This document shows positions 1 through 8,346 of a DNA stretch of 64,000 nt, one piece after another. Location: positions 248,001 through 312,000 of the forward strand of contig NZ_JAJMOX010000004.1 in NCBI RefSeq assembly GCF_020991455.1. Direction: 5' to 3'. The stretch's first letter is position 1. The number at the start of each line of letters is the position of its first letter. The notes beneath the pieces were generated by a model. That model had not been told where the DNA came from. It made no database searches and saw only the letters and a program-made list of their open reading frames with translations. The stretch is from Flavobacterium sp. JAS. Lineage in GTDB: Bacteria > Bacteroidota > Bacteroidia > Flavobacteriales > Flavobacteriaceae. Both the position numbers and the translations under genes were made by a program.

Positions 1-540
1 AAAAATATGAGAAAGATCGTCTCTGATAATAATAAACTTTACGGTTGGTTTTTGGGTTACACTTTCCAGATAATTCTTAATAGCCGAATGTTCTAAATCG
101 GTTGTAACCAAATTGATTTGAAAATCAAGATCTATTTCACCAAAAAAATGTTCGGCAATTTCAAAATTTCCTATATGAGCACTAATAAGAACTCCGCCCT
201 TTTTTTCGGCCAGAAGCTTTTTAAGAGTTTCTATTCCGTCAAACTCATAGGTAAATTTATTTCGCATTCCTGCCGAAATGGAAATTTTATCAATAATGGT
301 TTGTCCAAAAGTGTAATAACTTTTGAAAACCATTTTTTTTGATTTGAAATAGGAATAGTTCAGCCTTTCTTTAAAATAATAAAAAATAGCCTGATTGCTT
401 TTCTTTAGAAACAAAAAGTAGTAAGAAGCAACAAAATAAAGTAAGACATAAGCAGACTTGACACCCGCTTTTTGTATTAAAAAAACGAATATTCTATAGC
501 CTAAAACTGTTCCTTTTGATTTGCCATCCCATTGACTCAT
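1..540 (-). CDS. LpxL/HtrB-like acyltransferase of the flexirubin cluster (partial, 3' end outside window)
   Basis: Reading the minus strand from the ATG at 538-540 gives 180 codons without a stop, running off the window edge. The protein opens MSQWDGKSKG, has a hydrophobic N-terminal stretch (about residues 15-45), and carries HIGNFE at residues 122-127, the HX4D/E catalytic signature of lipid A (lauroyl/myristoyl) acyltransferases. Family members transfer an acyl chain from ACP at the inner membrane. In flexirubin clusters such an enzyme is thought to esterify the polyene acid with the dialkylresorcinol; that role is inferred from context. Its ATG overlaps the stop of the upstream ACP gene by one base (TAATG), which indicates translational coupling. 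Confidence 0.85.
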   Translation of the reverse strand, partial: MSQWDGKSKGTVLGYRIFVFLIQKAGVKSAYVLLYFVASYYFLFLKKSNQAIFYYFKERLNYSYFKSKKMVFKSYYTFGQTIIDKISISAGMRNKFTYEFDGIETLKKLLAEKKGGVLISAHIGNFEIAEHFFGEIDLDFQINLVTTDLEHSAIKNYLESVTQKPTVKFIIIRDDLSHIF

Positions 541-794
541 TAAACAGCTTTAGCTTTTAGTTTGGTTTCGATAAGGTCATAAAAATTTTGAAAAGTAGCA
601 ATACCAACAAAATCAGCTTCAACCAGTTTTACACCAAAGTTAGATTCAATAGAAACTACTAAATCTACATAATCTAAACTATCTAACCCAAGTGTATCTT
701 TTAGATTAGCATCTGGTTCAATATCATCATTATCTACTTCAAATTCATCAACCAAAAAACCATTAATTTTTGCTATAATCTCTTCTTTATTCAT
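540..794 (-). CDS. Acyl carrier protein, flexirubin cluster
   Basis: An 84-residue ACP. The phosphopantetheine attachment site is GLDSLDYVDL, with Ser39 as the predicted modified serine. The protein is acidic and helical as expected, slightly longer than a housekeeping ACP, and distinct from the acpP at 53.2 kb. The start overlaps the end of the ketosynthase gene by 8 bp and the stop overlaps the acyltransferase start by 1 bp, so the three genes are one tightly packed operon. It probably carries the growing aryl-polyene chain. Confidence 0.93.
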   Translation of the reverse strand: MNKEEIIAKINGFLVDEFEVDNDDIEPDANLKDTLGLDSLDYVDLVVSIESNFGVKLVEADFVGIATFQNFYDLIETKLKAKAV

Positions 795-2025
795 CGTTCA
801 ATTTAAACTTTTTAACCACCAACGCCGAGTTGGTTCCTCCGAATCCGAAGGAATTGGACAAAAATATGTCAAATTTTTTGTTTAAAGTAGTTTTGACCAA
901 ATTTAATTTAGAAGCATCTTCATCTGGGTTTTCTAAATTGATGTTCGGAGCAATGAAATCGTTCTGCATCATTAAGATAGAATAGATTACTTCGCTCGCA
1001 CCAGCCATCCAACATTCGTGGCCTGTCATTGATTTTGTAGAACTTACGTAAGGATTTTTCTCACCAAAAACTTCAAAAATTGCTTTTGCTTCGTTTCCGT
1101 CTCCAACCGGAGTTGAGGTTGCATGTGCATTTATATAATCAATATCAGTTGCTTTTAATTGTGCATCTTCAAGCGCTCGTTGCATGGCTATAGACGGTCC
1201 TTCTACATTTGGCGTAGAGATATGTCCACCGTTTGATGAAAATCCGTAACCTACAACTTCGGCAATAATATTGGCACCTCGCGCAATTGCTGATTCATAG
1301 CTTTCCAGAATTAACGTTGCACCGCCACCACTCGGAATTAATCCGTCGCGATCAGCATCAAATGGGCGGGAAGCTTTTTCAGGTTCGTTTTCTCTTCTCG
1401 AAAAAACACCTAAACCATCAAAACTGCTCATCGCATATTTGTTGATTTCCTGAGCTCCTCCGGTAATAACAATATCCTGAAAGCCGCTTTTTATTAAAAA
1501 ATAAGCCAACCCAATAGAGTGTGAGCCACTTGCACAAGCAGCGCTTATAGTAAGATTGATTCCGCGGAGTTTAAAAATTGTAGATAAATTCATTGTTACC
1601 GTTGAATTCATTGATTTAAAAATGGCTCCGGAACCTATTAATGCGGTATCTTTTTTCTCGCGAACAATGTCTGTCGCATCAATAATAGCTTTTGAAACGC
1701 TATCATTTCCATACATGATCCCTACTTCGCGATTGTCAAAAAAAGCATCGTCGATATTGGCATTTTTCAAAGCTTCTATTGTAGCCATATAAGCATATTC
1801 GGTTTCTTCACCAATGCTCATACGTTGTCTGCGGGTCAATAAGTTTTTTAGATCCGCTTTCGGAACCATTCCTGTTAAGGCAGATTGAAAGCCAAATTCT
1901 TTTCTTTCGGCGTCAAACTTAATACCTGATTTTCCGTTATACAAAGATTCTTTTACTTCGTCTAAAGAAGTTCCGATACAAGAATAAATTCCCATTCCAG
2001 TAATTACAACTCTCTTATTCATCAT
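787..2025 (-). CDS. Beta-ketoacyl-ACP synthase (KAS I/II type), flexirubin cluster
   Basis: A 412-residue thiolase-fold ketosynthase that condenses acyl groups with malonyl-ACP. The full catalytic set is visible: Cys164 in SAACASGSHS, a histidine in NAHATSTPVGDGNE, and Lys/His in TKSMTGHECWMAGASE. The C-terminal glycine-rich motif NSFGFGGTNS is also present. Unlike chain-length-factor partners, which lose the cysteine, this one should be active. It differs from the housekeeping FabF at 53.7 kb (417 aa), so it is probably dedicated to the pigment polyene. The ORF begins MMNKR; either Met could be the start. Confidence 0.93.
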   Translation of the reverse strand: MMNKRVVITGMGIYSCIGTSLDEVKESLYNGKSGIKFDAERKEFGFQSALTGMVPKADLKNLLTRRQRMSIGEETEYAYMATIEALKNANIDDAFFDNREVGIMYGNDSVSKAIIDATDIVREKKDTALIGSGAIFKSMNSTVTMNLSTIFKLRGINLTISAACASGSHSIGLAYFLIKSGFQDIVITGGAQEINKYAMSSFDGLGVFSRRENEPEKASRPFDADRDGLIPSGGGATLILESYESAIARGANIIAEVVGYGFSSNGGHISTPNVEGPSIAMQRALEDAQLKATDIDYINAHATSTPVGDGNEAKAIFEVFGEKNPYVSSTKSMTGHECWMAGASEVIYSILMMQNDFIAPNINLENPDEDASKLNLVKTTLNKKFDIFLSNSFGFGGTNSALVVKKFKLNDE

Positions 2026-2110
2026 CTTTCAAAGTAATTTTTTAGTCTGTTATGCATATTTTTAACGCATAGCAATTTATGCGAGAAAAATATTTTTTTT
2101 TAAATTGTTT

Positions 2111-2140
2111 TACACATACAAGCTATGTTTCTATGTGTTT
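2111..2140. repeat. Short palindromic repeat, ACACATA...TATGTGT
   Basis: In the 152-bp gap between the ketoreductase and ketosynthase genes, ACACATA (2112-2118) faces TATGTGT (2132-2138) around AGCTATGTTTC. The words CACATAG, AGCTATG and CTATGTGT are those of the larger elements at 28.77 and 33.21 kb, so this may be a minimal or decayed member of that family. A cis-acting RNA role is possible but not shown. Confidence 0.5.
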
Positions 2141-2177
2141 ATACGAATTTTAAAAGCCAGACTTTATGAGTAATTTT

Positions 2178-2909
2178 TTATGAATATATTCCTCCGTTTA
2201 TGTTGATAATTTCTCCTGTAATATAGCTTGACTTTTTAGAAATCAAAAAGCTTACCAAATCTGCAACTTCTTCGGCTTCGCCAAAACGATTTACCGGAAT
2301 TAGTTTTAGTAATTCTTTTTCGTCTAATTGGCTAGTCATATCTGTCCTGATAAAACCAGGAGCAACCGCATTTACAGTAATATTTCGTTTGGCAACTTCT
2401 TGAGCTAATGCTTTTGTAGCTGCAACAATTGCGCCTTTTGCTGCCGAATAGTTAGTTTGCCCTGCTGTTCCTTTTACACCAGAAACTGAAACCATATTTA
2501 CGATTCGGCCATATTTATTACGTAACATTTTTTGAATAAAAAACTGTGTCACATTAAAAAATCCGTTTAAACTTGTGTTTACAACACCGTTCCAGTCTTC
2601 GGGAGTCATCCACATAAAAAGACCATCTTTTGTAATTCCGGCATTGTTTACAATCGCTTCAACAATTGCTTCTGGGTTAGCTTGCTGCCATTTTGTTAAA
2701 GTAGTTTGTACTTCTTCATAATTAGAAACATCAAAACCTAAGATTTCTCCCGTTGCGCCTAATTTTTGTATTTCCTGAAGTGTTTCTTCGGCAGCTGTTT
2801 TATTCGAATGATAATTAATCAGAATATGATAGCTGGCTTCAACCGCTAATTTTTTACAAATAGCACTGCCAATTCCTCTCGAACCGCCTGTTACTAATAC
2901 ACATTTCAT
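2178..2909 (-). CDS. 3-oxoacyl-ACP reductase (FabG-like SDR), flexirubin cluster
   Basis: A 243-residue short-chain dehydrogenase. Residues 6-14 (VTGGSRGIG) form the Rossmann TGxxxGIG cofactor loop, NNAG is present, and the catalytic Ser and YxxxK lie in VSGVKGTAGQTNYSAAKGA. The end ITGEIININGG is typical of FabG. It would reduce the beta-keto group made by the neighbouring ketosynthase, presumably with NADPH. It lies in the same orientation as the KAS/ACP/acyltransferase genes, 152 bp upstream of them, and is probably a pigment-dedicated paralogue. Confidence 0.92.
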   Translation of the reverse strand: MKCVLVTGGSRGIGSAICKKLAVEASYHILINYHSNKTAAEETLQEIQKLGATGEILGFDVSNYEEVQTTLTKWQQANPEAIVEAIVNNAGITKDGLFMWMTPEDWNGVVNTSLNGFFNVTQFFIQKMLRNKYGRIVNMVSVSGVKGTAGQTNYSAAKGAIVAATKALAQEVAKRNITVNAVAPGFIRTDMTSQLDEKELLKLIPVNRFGEAEEVADLVSFLISKKSSYITGEIININGGIYS

Positions 2910-2965
2910 TTATGTAAGTTTTATTTTTTAATATATGTTATCTCCTTTTTAAGTGGAGATAACTA

Positions 2966-4183
2966 TTATTTCTTCTTTTTAGCTACTGGTTTGGTTGCCG
3001 GCTTTGCTTGTTTTATTTCTTGCTTTGGTTTTTCAGCCGCGATTTGAGCTGGTTGAATTTTTTCTGGTGATTTCGAAAATAGTTCAGCATTTTCAAACCA
3101 TTGATTACTTAACACCGTTCCGTCTGGTTTAAGAAATCCCCATTTTCCTTCGTTTTTTACCCTTGCAATACCATCAATAAATCCTTTGTCTTGTTGTATA
3201 AACATGGCAATAATTCCGTTTGAGGTAATTCCGTATTGTGTTGGGATAACTAATTTTCCTGATTCGTTGATGAATCCCCAGTTTTTTTCTTTTACAGGAG
3301 CCAATCCGTTTGCACTAAAAACTTCAGCATCACTATAAGTTGGTTCAATTACGAATTCTGCTTTTGGGTTAATATATCCCCATTTAGATCCAACGCAAAC
3401 CGGAGCTAAATTTTTCGAGAATGCTTTTGCCTTATCATATATAGGAGTAATGACCCAATTTCCTTTTAAGTCAATGAATCCAATTTTTCCATTCTTTTTA
3501 GCAAATGTTAAATCCTGTGTTTCAAAATCCCAGATTTTTTCGGCGCCATCAACCGGAATAAAACTTCCTGCACTTACAATTCCAAAGGTTTTGTCTTTTC
3601 TTGCCCAGCTTGTGTTTTTAAAATAGTTTCCTATTTCGTCGTAAGCAGGTTCTATTAATTCTTTTCCAGAAGTATTAATAATTCCCCATTTTTTATTGTT
3701 TGCTACTCTTGCAAAACCATTTTCAAAAGGCTTGATTACGTCGTATTTTGGTTCTAAAACAACATCCATTTTTGAGTTGATTAACCCAATTTTGTTTCCT
3801 TGTTTTATGAAAGCAACGCCGTTATCAAAATCATATAATTTTTCAGAAGCTGGTGCTTTCTGAATTTCACCTTTAGTATTAATATACACCCAGTCTTTAT
3901 CGTTTTTTACTACTGCGATCCCGCTGTTAAACTCTTTGGCATCAGTAAAAGTTGCCGGAATTATCCAGCTTCCTTTTGTATCAATAAAACCCCATTTTCC
4001 ACCGTTTTCTACAGCAGCCAATCCTTCAGAGAAACTCTTTGCAGATTTATATTGAGGCTCAATTTTAAAGTTTCCGTCTTTAGAAATATATCCAATTTTA
4101 GAGTCTTTTTTAACTAACGCCAATTCTTGACTATTAACAAATTGAATGCAACATACGAATAAAAAAATAAGTGTTTTTTTCAT
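2966..4183 (-). CDS. Secreted WG-repeat protein
   Basis: A 405-residue protein with a signal peptide (MKKTLIFLFVCCIQFVNSQ) followed by about ten or more beta-rich WG repeats of roughly 30-35 residues. Recurring cores include KWGFID, KWGIIN, KIGFID and NWGFIN, with IEP(Q/A/T)Y links between them. A Lys/Ala/Pro-rich tail follows (about residues 375-405, ending KPVAKKKK). No catalytic motif is visible. The repeats probably form a propeller-like or solenoid surface. It sits between the ketoreductase and ammonia-lyase genes in the same orientation, so it may help place or anchor pigment enzymes at the envelope; that is only a guess from location. Confidence 0.85.
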   Translation of the reverse strand: MKKTLIFLFVCCIQFVNSQELALVKKDSKIGYISKDGNFKIEPQYKSAKSFSEGLAAVENGGKWGFIDTKGSWIIPATFTDAKEFNSGIAVVKNDKDWVYINTKGEIQKAPASEKLYDFDNGVAFIKQGNKIGLINSKMDVVLEPKYDVIKPFENGFARVANNKKWGIINTSGKELIEPAYDEIGNYFKNTSWARKDKTFGIVSAGSFIPVDGAEKIWDFETQDLTFAKKNGKIGFIDLKGNWVITPIYDKAKAFSKNLAPVCVGSKWGYINPKAEFVIEPTYSDAEVFSANGLAPVKEKNWGFINESGKLVIPTQYGITSNGIIAMFIQQDKGFIDGIARVKNEGKWGFLKPDGTVLSNQWFENAELFSKSPEKIQPAQIAAEKPKQEIKQAKPATKPVAKKKK

Positions 4184-4222
4184 GGTCTTAAAGGTTCAAT
4201 ATTAATAATGTGAAATAAAGTC

Positions 4223-5743
4223 TTAACTGTTGATCAGGTAATCTTTTACTTTTTGAACGAATGGATACATAACCTGATCTTCATTAAATGTAGGAATTAT
4301 GCTTCTAATATCATCATACCATTGTTTCGATACTGACGATATTTTGTCTTTTTGTTCTAAATAATCAATTGCCTGAACAATTGTAATCATTTCGATGCTT
4401 AAAACTTCAAAAGCATTTTCGATTACTTTTGAGGTAATTACGGCTGCATTTGTTCCCATACTTACAATGTCTTGATTGTCATTGTTGTTTGGGATACTGT
4501 GAACGTACATTGGGTTAGATAACATCTGGCTTTCGGCAGTTGTTGAGGTTGCAGTAAACTGAACACCCTGCATTCCGAAATTAAATCCTAATGTTCCTAA
4601 ATTGACAAACGGAGGAAGAATTTCGTTGATTTTTGAATTCAATAAATAATTCAATTGACGTTCTGCCAACATGGTTAATTTGGTAATAACAATTTTCAGT
4701 TTATCCATTTCAAGCGAAATATAATCGCCGTGGAAGTTTCCTCCGTGATAAACGTGTTTGTTTTTTACATCTATAATAGGATTATCGTTTGCCGAGTTAA
4801 ATTCGTCTTCTAAAATAGAAGCAACATTGTTTATGGTTTCTAAAACCGGACCTAAAATTTGAGGTACACAACGTAGTGAATAATATTCCTGAACTTTTTC
4901 TTTAAAGATTTCTTCGGTGTTTTCACCAGAATATAAATGGTCTTCTCTTTTACGGATTAAAGTACTGTCCGAAAGATTTTTTCTCATTCTTAATGCTACT
5001 TCCTGTTGTCCTTTATGACGTTTGGTTTGGTTTAATTCTTCAGAGAAATGATCGTCATAAGCCTGAACCAATTCGTTTATGGCACAAGAACATTTTAGCG
5101 ACCAGTCTAATAATTTATTAGCATGATGCACATTTACAACTCCAATTCCGGTCATTACAGAAGTTCCGTTTATTAAAGCCAGACCTTCTCTGATTTCTAC
5201 CTGAATCGGTTTTAAACCTTCGATTTCGAAAACTTCTTGAGTTGGTCTTCTGTCTCCTTTATAAAAAACTTCGCCTTCGCCAATTAAAACTAGAGCTAAG
5301 TGCGATAATTGTACCAAATCTCCACTTGCACCCACACCGCCGTGTTCAAAGATAAGAGGTGTAATGTCTCTGTTAATCAACTCTGCCATTAAATGAATTA
5401 CAGAAGGATGAACTCCTGAATTTCCTAATGATAAGGTGTTTAAACGAGCCAAAATTGCAGCTTTTGCACAAACCGGGCTTAAAGGTTTTCCGGTTCCGGA
5501 GGAGTGGCTTCTGATTAAATTGTATTGTAACTGGATTTGATCAGCTTCTTTAATTCTATATTGAGCCATTGGCCCAAAGCCAGTATTTACACCATATATA
5601 ATTTTATTTCCCGAAAATTCTTTCAGAAAATTAAAGCTTTCATTTACTCGATTTAGGACTACATCGCTGATTGCAACTTTGTTATTTCCAAAAATAATGG
5701 ATTCGAATTCTCCTAAACTTAAATATTCATTAATTGTATTCAT
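4223..5743 (-). CDS. Tyrosine ammonia-lyase (HAL/PAL/TAL family), flexirubin precursor enzyme
   Basis: A 506-residue lyase. The Ala139-Ser140-Gly141 triad in GGVGASGDLVQLSH cyclises to the MIO electrophile, and the active-site tyrosine is Tyr50 in YGVNTGFG. The substrate-selecting pair lies in NLIRSHSSGTG (Ser79-His80). The sequence is, from memory, very close to the tyrosine ammonia-lyase characterised from F. johnsoniae, which converts L-tyrosine to p-coumarate and ammonia. p-Coumarate is the aryl starter of flexirubin, so its place beside ACP and KAS genes fits. Histidine activity cannot be excluded from sequence alone. A TACATTTG box on the minus strand at 5811-5818 is the likely -7 element. 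Confidence 0.92.
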   Translation of the reverse strand: MNTINEYLSLGEFESIIFGNNKVAISDVVLNRVNESFNFLKEFSGNKIIYGVNTGFGPMAQYRIKEADQIQLQYNLIRSHSSGTGKPLSPVCAKAAILARLNTLSLGNSGVHPSVIHLMAELINRDITPLIFEHGGVGASGDLVQLSHLALVLIGEGEVFYKGDRRPTQEVFEIEGLKPIQVEIREGLALINGTSVMTGIGVVNVHHANKLLDWSLKCSCAINELVQAYDDHFSEELNQTKRHKGQQEVALRMRKNLSDSTLIRKREDHLYSGENTEEIFKEKVQEYYSLRCVPQILGPVLETINNVASILEDEFNSANDNPIIDVKNKHVYHGGNFHGDYISLEMDKLKIVITKLTMLAERQLNYLLNSKINEILPPFVNLGTLGFNFGMQGVQFTATSTTAESQMLSNPMYVHSIPNNNDNQDIVSMGTNAAVITSKVIENAFEVLSIEMITIVQAIDYLEQKDKISSVSKQWYDDIRSIIPTFNEDQVMYPFVQKVKDYLINS

Positions 5744-5810
5744 TAAATCGTTTTTGGTTGTGCTAATTTAATTTTATTTATCAAAATAAATGTAGTTATT
5801 TTGATGATGG

Positions 5811-5818
5811 CAAATGTA
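5811..5818 (-). promoter_or_regulatory. Predicted -7 element of the ammonia-lyase transcript
   Basis: Minus-strand TACATTTG matches the Bacteroidota -7 consensus TAnnTTTG exactly and lies 68 bp upstream of the lyase ATG. No well-spaced TTG -33 element is seen. The 101-bp gap must also hold the promoter of the divergent halogenase gene. Confidence 0.5.
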
Positions 5819-5844
5819 AGTTAATAATCAATAACATTCTTATT

Positions 5845-7098
5845 ATGATAAAGGAGTTTGTGGATGTTTTAGTGATAGGTGCAGGACCGTCTGGATGCGT
5901 TTCGGCATCGCATCTTCATAACAATAATGTTAAAGTTAAAGTAGTAGAAAAAACAAAATTTCCAAGACTTGTTGTTGGCGAAAGCCTGATACCAAGAGTT
6001 ATGGATCATTTTGCTGAAGCTGAGCTTTTTGAAAGTCTTAATGCAATGAATTTTGAGAAAAAACTCGGAGCTCGTTTCATTAGAGGCGAAGAAATATGTG
6101 TTTTTGATTTCAGTCAGAAATTTGGTGAAGGCTGGGATTGGACGTGGCAAGTGCCGCGCGCTGATTTTGACAACACCATGGCGCAGGAAGTAGTCAGAAA
6201 AGGAATAGATCTGGAATTTGAAACGGAGGTTTTGGAAGTTTCTTTTGAAGGGAAAAATTCGAAAACAATCGTAAAAGATAAGGACGGAAATTTAAAAGAA
6301 ATTCACGCCAAATTTATTATTGATTCCAGCGGATACGGCAGGGTTTTACCAAGACTTTTGGACCTTGATGCGCCATCAAAACTGGATCCGCACTCATCGA
6401 TATTTACACACGTAAAAGATATTAATAGAGAAGAAGGAGAGGAAGGAACTCAAATTTCATTTGATATTCTGGAAACCGAAGTTTGGTTATGGGTAATTCC
6501 GTTCTCGAATGGAAATACAAGTTTGGGAGTTGTTGGGCCAACAGATTTTATCAATTCACTTTCTGAAAATAAAGACAATGCTGAAGCTTTGCGAAATGCG
6601 ATTCAGAAGTCAGATTATTATATCAAAAGATTTAAAGGAACAGAGTTTTTGTTTGAACCTGTTAAATTAGAAAATTATTCAAGAGCTGTAAAAAGAATGT
6701 ACGGCGATGGTTTTGCTTTGACTGGAAATAGTTCTGAATTCTTAGATCCTGTTTTTTCATCAGGAGTTGCTTTTGCGACAGAATCAGGAATGTTGGCGGC
6801 AAAATTATATATTAAAGAATCACAAGGAATCGAAGTAAACTGGGAAGTTGAATTTACAGAATACATGAAACGCGGAATTGCTGTTTTTACTACTTACGTG
6901 AAAGAATGGTACACTGGAAACCTTCAGACTTTGTTTTTCCACCAGCCCGAAAATCCGGATGTAAAAGAAAAAATATGCTCGGTTTTGGCAGGTTATGTTT
7001 GGAATGAAGAAAACCCGTTTGTCAAGAAACATGATCATGTGATTCAGAATATGGCGTATTTGCTAAATATGCAAAAAGATGATTTAAATAAAGAATAA
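5845..7098 (+). CDS. Flavin-dependent halogenase-family oxidoreductase (flexirubin tailoring)
   Basis: A 417-residue FAD protein. The N-terminal dinucleotide fold is VIGAGPSG (residues 10-17), followed by GESLIPR. Two halogenase hallmarks are visible: FEKKLGARF (Lys73 in the position of the catalytic lysine of phenol halogenases) and WLWVIP, a match to WxWxIP. Members use FADH2, O2 and halide to chlorinate electron-rich rings; some relatives act as hydroxylases. It is divergent from the tyrosine ammonia-lyase gene. Chlorinated flexirubins are known, so ring chlorination of the 4-hydroxyphenyl end is the likely role. Substrate and halide use are inferred. Confidence 0.8.
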   Translation: MIKEFVDVLVIGAGPSGCVSASHLHNNNVKVKVVEKTKFPRLVVGESLIPRVMDHFAEAELFESLNAMNFEKKLGARFIRGEEICVFDFSQKFGEGWDWTWQVPRADFDNTMAQEVVRKGIDLEFETEVLEVSFEGKNSKTIVKDKDGNLKEIHAKFIIDSSGYGRVLPRLLDLDAPSKLDPHSSIFTHVKDINREEGEEGTQISFDILETEVWLWVIPFSNGNTSLGVVGPTDFINSLSENKDNAEALRNAIQKSDYYIKRFKGTEFLFEPVKLENYSRAVKRMYGDGFALTGNSSEFLDPVFSSGVAFATESGMLAAKLYIKESQGIEVNWEVEFTEYMKRGIAVFTTYVKEWYTGNLQTLFFHQPENPDVKEKICSVLAGYVWNEENPFVKKHDHVIQNMAYLLNMQKDDLNKE

Positions 7099-7129
7099 TG
7101 GTTTAAAGAAGAAAGCGACAAAAAATAAG

Positions 7130-7498
7130 ATGAAAAACAATATTAACAAATTCATTCTTCTTATTATGGTTTTTGGTCTCATTTCTCTTTTTATAAAAGG
7201 ACATTTAAGATCGAAAGAAATTCAGGAAAATAAAAAACTAACTATATGTAAGTTTACTTTTTGTAAAACGTTTCCCAAGACTACGGAAAGCTTTTTCAAA
7301 TATAATGTAAACAACAAACAGTATAGAAATAGTTATGGCCGCTGTCCTGATAATTATGATGAAAAGATTAATAAATTTTTTATAATATACTATTCTTCTA
7401 AAGACCCCAATAAAATAATTGTTGATTTTTCAAAACAAATTACAGATACAACAGCTATTTTAAAAGCTGGATTTACTCGAGAAGAAATAGGCTCTTAA
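7130..7498 (+). CDS. Small membrane-anchored protein, unknown function
   Basis: 122 residues, with one N-terminal hydrophobic segment (FILLIMVFGLISLFI, about residues 8-22) and a mainly polar remainder. Two cysteines sit close together in ICKFTFCK (about residues 39-45), and YGRCPDNYDEK adds a third. No family recognised. It starts 31 bp after the halogenase gene in the same direction and is followed by a strong terminator, so it could be the last gene of that transcript. The segment NKFFIIYYSSKDPNK resembles small Flavobacterium proteins often annotated as hypothetical. Confidence 0.65.
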   Translation: MKNNINKFILLIMVFGLISLFIKGHLRSKEIQENKKLTICKFTFCKTFPKTTESFFKYNVNNKQYRNSYGRCPDNYDEKINKFFIIYYSSKDPNKIIVDFSKQITDTTAILKAGFTREEIGS

Positions 7499-7502
7499 AC
7501 AT

Positions 7503-7537
7503 AAAAAAGAGGATGCCAAATTAGCATCCTTTTTTTA
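7503..7537. terminator. Bidirectional intrinsic terminator
   Basis: AGGATGC (7510-7516) pairs with GCATCCT (7524-7530), flanked by A-runs on the left and T-runs on the right, so it can end transcripts from both sides. It separates convergent genes. Confidence 0.85.
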
Positions 7538-7547
7538 TGTTTAATTT

Positions 7548-8153
7548 TTATTTATAAGCTTTTTTAAGAATCATTTTCGAAAGTGATTTTGCTGTTTTAG
7601 CATATCCTTCTCCAATTCGTGATTCGTTGCTAAAATTGTTTCCCCATTGATCTCCGGGAGCATCTTCGCTGGTAATTTCTAACAGTACTTTTGATTTATT
7701 TGCAGTTTCAACAAATTTTAAATTAGTAGTAACTTTTGCTGGTTGCTTCATAATACCTGCATCCCAACCCGGGTATATCCAAACGGTTTGCACGATTAAT
7801 GTATAAGGTGTGTTTAATCCTTCCTGAAAATTCACCTCTTTACCTGCTTTTGAAAGTACAACATTTCCAATTTCTAAAAACTTTGGTGTCCAGATTTGCT
7901 CTTTTGCAGAAACCCATTTTTTTTGCCAAATGTTTCCATTTCCTTTTGCTTTCTTATCCAATTCGGCTTTGTGTTCTTCGACATATTGGGCTTCCGATTT
8001 TTTCTCTTTCATCATAGTGAAATTACTATAATCAAATTCGATATTTATTTCTTTTTGATCTTTTAAAAAATCGAAATTTCCCTGAATAACATTCATGTCT
8101 TGAGCAGAAACAGCTCCGGAAATAAGTAATAATGCAAATGCTAGTTTTTTCAT
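7548..8153 (-). CDS. Secreted protein of unknown function
   Basis: 201 residues from the ATG at 8151-8153. An upstream in-frame Met at 8213 would put 20 extra residues before a perfect signal peptide, so the inner start is chosen: MKKLAFALLLISGAVSAQ, cleaved before DMNVIQG. The mature part is acidic/basic mixed, contains KGNGNIWQKKWVSAKEQIWTP and a C-terminal GEGYAKTAKSLSKMI segment, and has no recognised catalytic motif. It stands alone between two strong terminators, so it is monocistronic. Confidence 0.75.
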   Translation of the reverse strand: MKKLAFALLLISGAVSAQDMNVIQGNFDFLKDQKEINIEFDYSNFTMMKEKKSEAQYVEEHKAELDKKAKGNGNIWQKKWVSAKEQIWTPKFLEIGNVVLSKAGKEVNFQEGLNTPYTLIVQTVWIYPGWDAGIMKQPAKVTTNLKFVETANKSKVLLEITSEDAPGDQWGNNFSNESRIGEGYAKTAKSLSKMILKKAYK

Positions 8154-8282
8154 TTTTTTAATATTGGTTAATTTAGTTAAATAGTTAAGGAGCGAATGTA
8201 ATTTAAAATTCAATATGAAAAAATAAAACTTTTACATTGTTTTTCTTGTTAAAACAAAAGAGCAACAATATTGCCAGATAAA

Positions 8283-8313
8283 AAAAGAGGATACCAATTT
8301 GGTATCCTCTTTT
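8283..8313. terminator. Bidirectional intrinsic terminator
   Basis: A perfect 14-bp stem (8283-8296 with 8300-8313) with a 3-nt loop and A/T tails. It lies at the end of the symporter gene (minus strand) and upstream of the secreted protein gene. Confidence 0.88.
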
Positions 8314-8346
8314 AATCTTCAAAAAATAATATAGTAAAAAATTATA

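Noticed and set aside
118..342. 74-codon plus-strand ORF at the window start
   Set aside because: It is antisense to the acyltransferase, whose frame is open through the whole stretch and has a clear family motif.
5869..7038. Minus-strand ORFs of 63-93 codons within the halogenase gene
   Set aside because: They are shadows of a well-supported plus-strand enzyme and have low-complexity, Phe/Ser-rich translations.
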